This document shows positions 63,833-64,000 of a stretch of DNA of 64,000 nt, one piece after another; position 1 is the stretch's first letter; each line of letters opens with the position of its first letter. The position numbers and the translations under genes were made by a program. Origin of the DNA: Phenylobacterium sp. (lineage in GTDB: Bacteria; Pseudomonadota; Alphaproteobacteria; Caulobacterales; Caulobacteraceae); the NCBI GenBank assembly GCA_020402745.1, contig JADBYZ010000001.1, positions 310,001-374,000 of the forward strand. The letters are read 5' to 3'. The notes under the pieces were generated by a model. It saw nothing but the letters and a program-made list of their open reading frames with translations, made no database searches and was not told the DNA's origin.

Positions 63833-64000
63833 CGGCTCTCTCCAGTTCAGACTTCGGGGTGATCGGGAACTCAACAGCGCCGTCAACCGAGAATGCGAGA
63901 TTCAACCGCCAGCCAGCAGTGATCTCAATCGGAGCAAGCTGATCCAACTCACTGTACTCTGACTCGCCAAACTGGATGTTCCCTTCCCCCCGCCAGATAT
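63819..64000 (-). CDS. Partial gene at the right edge, unidentified
   Basis: An open frame enters from the right edge and ends with TGA at 63821-63819, inside the FAA-hydrolase start (14-nt overlap). The visible ~59 codons include GESEYSELDQLAPIEITA and GWRLNLAFSVDG. I do not recognise a family. Overlapping starts suggest an operon with the FAA-hydrolase gene, so a role in the same pathway is possible. A/T content is higher here than to the left. Confidence 0.6.
   Translation of the reverse strand, partial: IWRGEGNIQFGESEYSELDQLAPIEITAGWRLNLAFSVDGAVEFPITPKSELERADESV

Overview
The window is GC-rich, gene-dense chromosomal DNA of an alphaproteobacterium, most likely a member of the Caulobacteraceae (Caulobacter, Phenylobacterium or a relative). 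This rests on the gene content and order (lptD-surA-pdxA-rsmA next to gmk-yicC-mltG-fabF-acpP-fabG-fabD, then rpsF-rpsR-rplI, dnaB, alr, radA-cvpA-purF), two large TonB-dependent receptors, many GTG and TTG starts, and 4-nt gene overlaps. No rRNA, tRNA, CRISPR array or intact prophage was seen. The genus call is inference, not proof.

Layout. 1-5560 (+): outer-membrane biogenesis (lptD 3' part, surA), pdxA, rsmA and a tiny alanine-rich lipoprotein, closed by a strong terminator. 5642-12643 (-): fabD-fabG-acpP-fabF-mltG-yicC-gmk plus an aldo/keto reductase. 12782-16395: an accessory patch with a zinc dehydrogenase, a 46-residue membrane peptide, a carboxymuconolactone decarboxylase-like protein, an acyl-CoA thioesterase-like protein, and purC. 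16511-29112 (+): exported peroxiredoxin, rpsF-rpsR-rplI with a structured leader, a TonB receptor, dnaB, alr, radA-cvpA-purF, a bile-acid-symporter-like protein and an SDR. 29057-35163 (-): der, bamB and a YfgM-like TPR protein, then panB with an ECF sigma factor, a small membrane protein and a DUF6249-like protein.

35365-45546: a zinc-type TonB receptor behind a perfect Zur-box-like palindrome; a MATE pump with a MarR regulator, divergent from a serine hydrolase; a WYL-only protein; a lysine/saccharopine catabolic pair with an Lrp regulator; and an exported M24 peptidase. 45843-49904 (+): a four-gene adaptor plus ABC exporter. 49979-55783 is a decaying zone. It holds an alpha/beta hydrolase with an in-frame TGA, a methyltransferase with an in-frame TGA and a lost 5' end, the tail of a phytase-like esterase fused to it, a TetR/oxidoreductase pair and an IS21 end. 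55894-62452 (-) is a tightly packed run of ppx/gppA-rlmE-guaB-MAPEG-rsmB-guaA, divergent from hspQ. The right edge holds a fumarylacetoacetate-hydrolase family gene and the 3' end of an unidentified gene in visibly less GC-rich DNA.

How the genes work together. Most of the window is housekeeping: envelope assembly (LptD, SurA, BamB, MltG), fatty-acid synthesis, translation and rRNA modification (RsmA, RsmB, RlmE, Der), and purine synthesis (PurC, PurF, GuaB, GuaA, Gmk). The most interesting parts are the zinc-uptake control site, the sigma/membrane-protein module, the paired stop-codon hairpin, the guanine/ribosome operon and the decaying zone. I did not find a clearly novel multi-gene defence or metabolic system.
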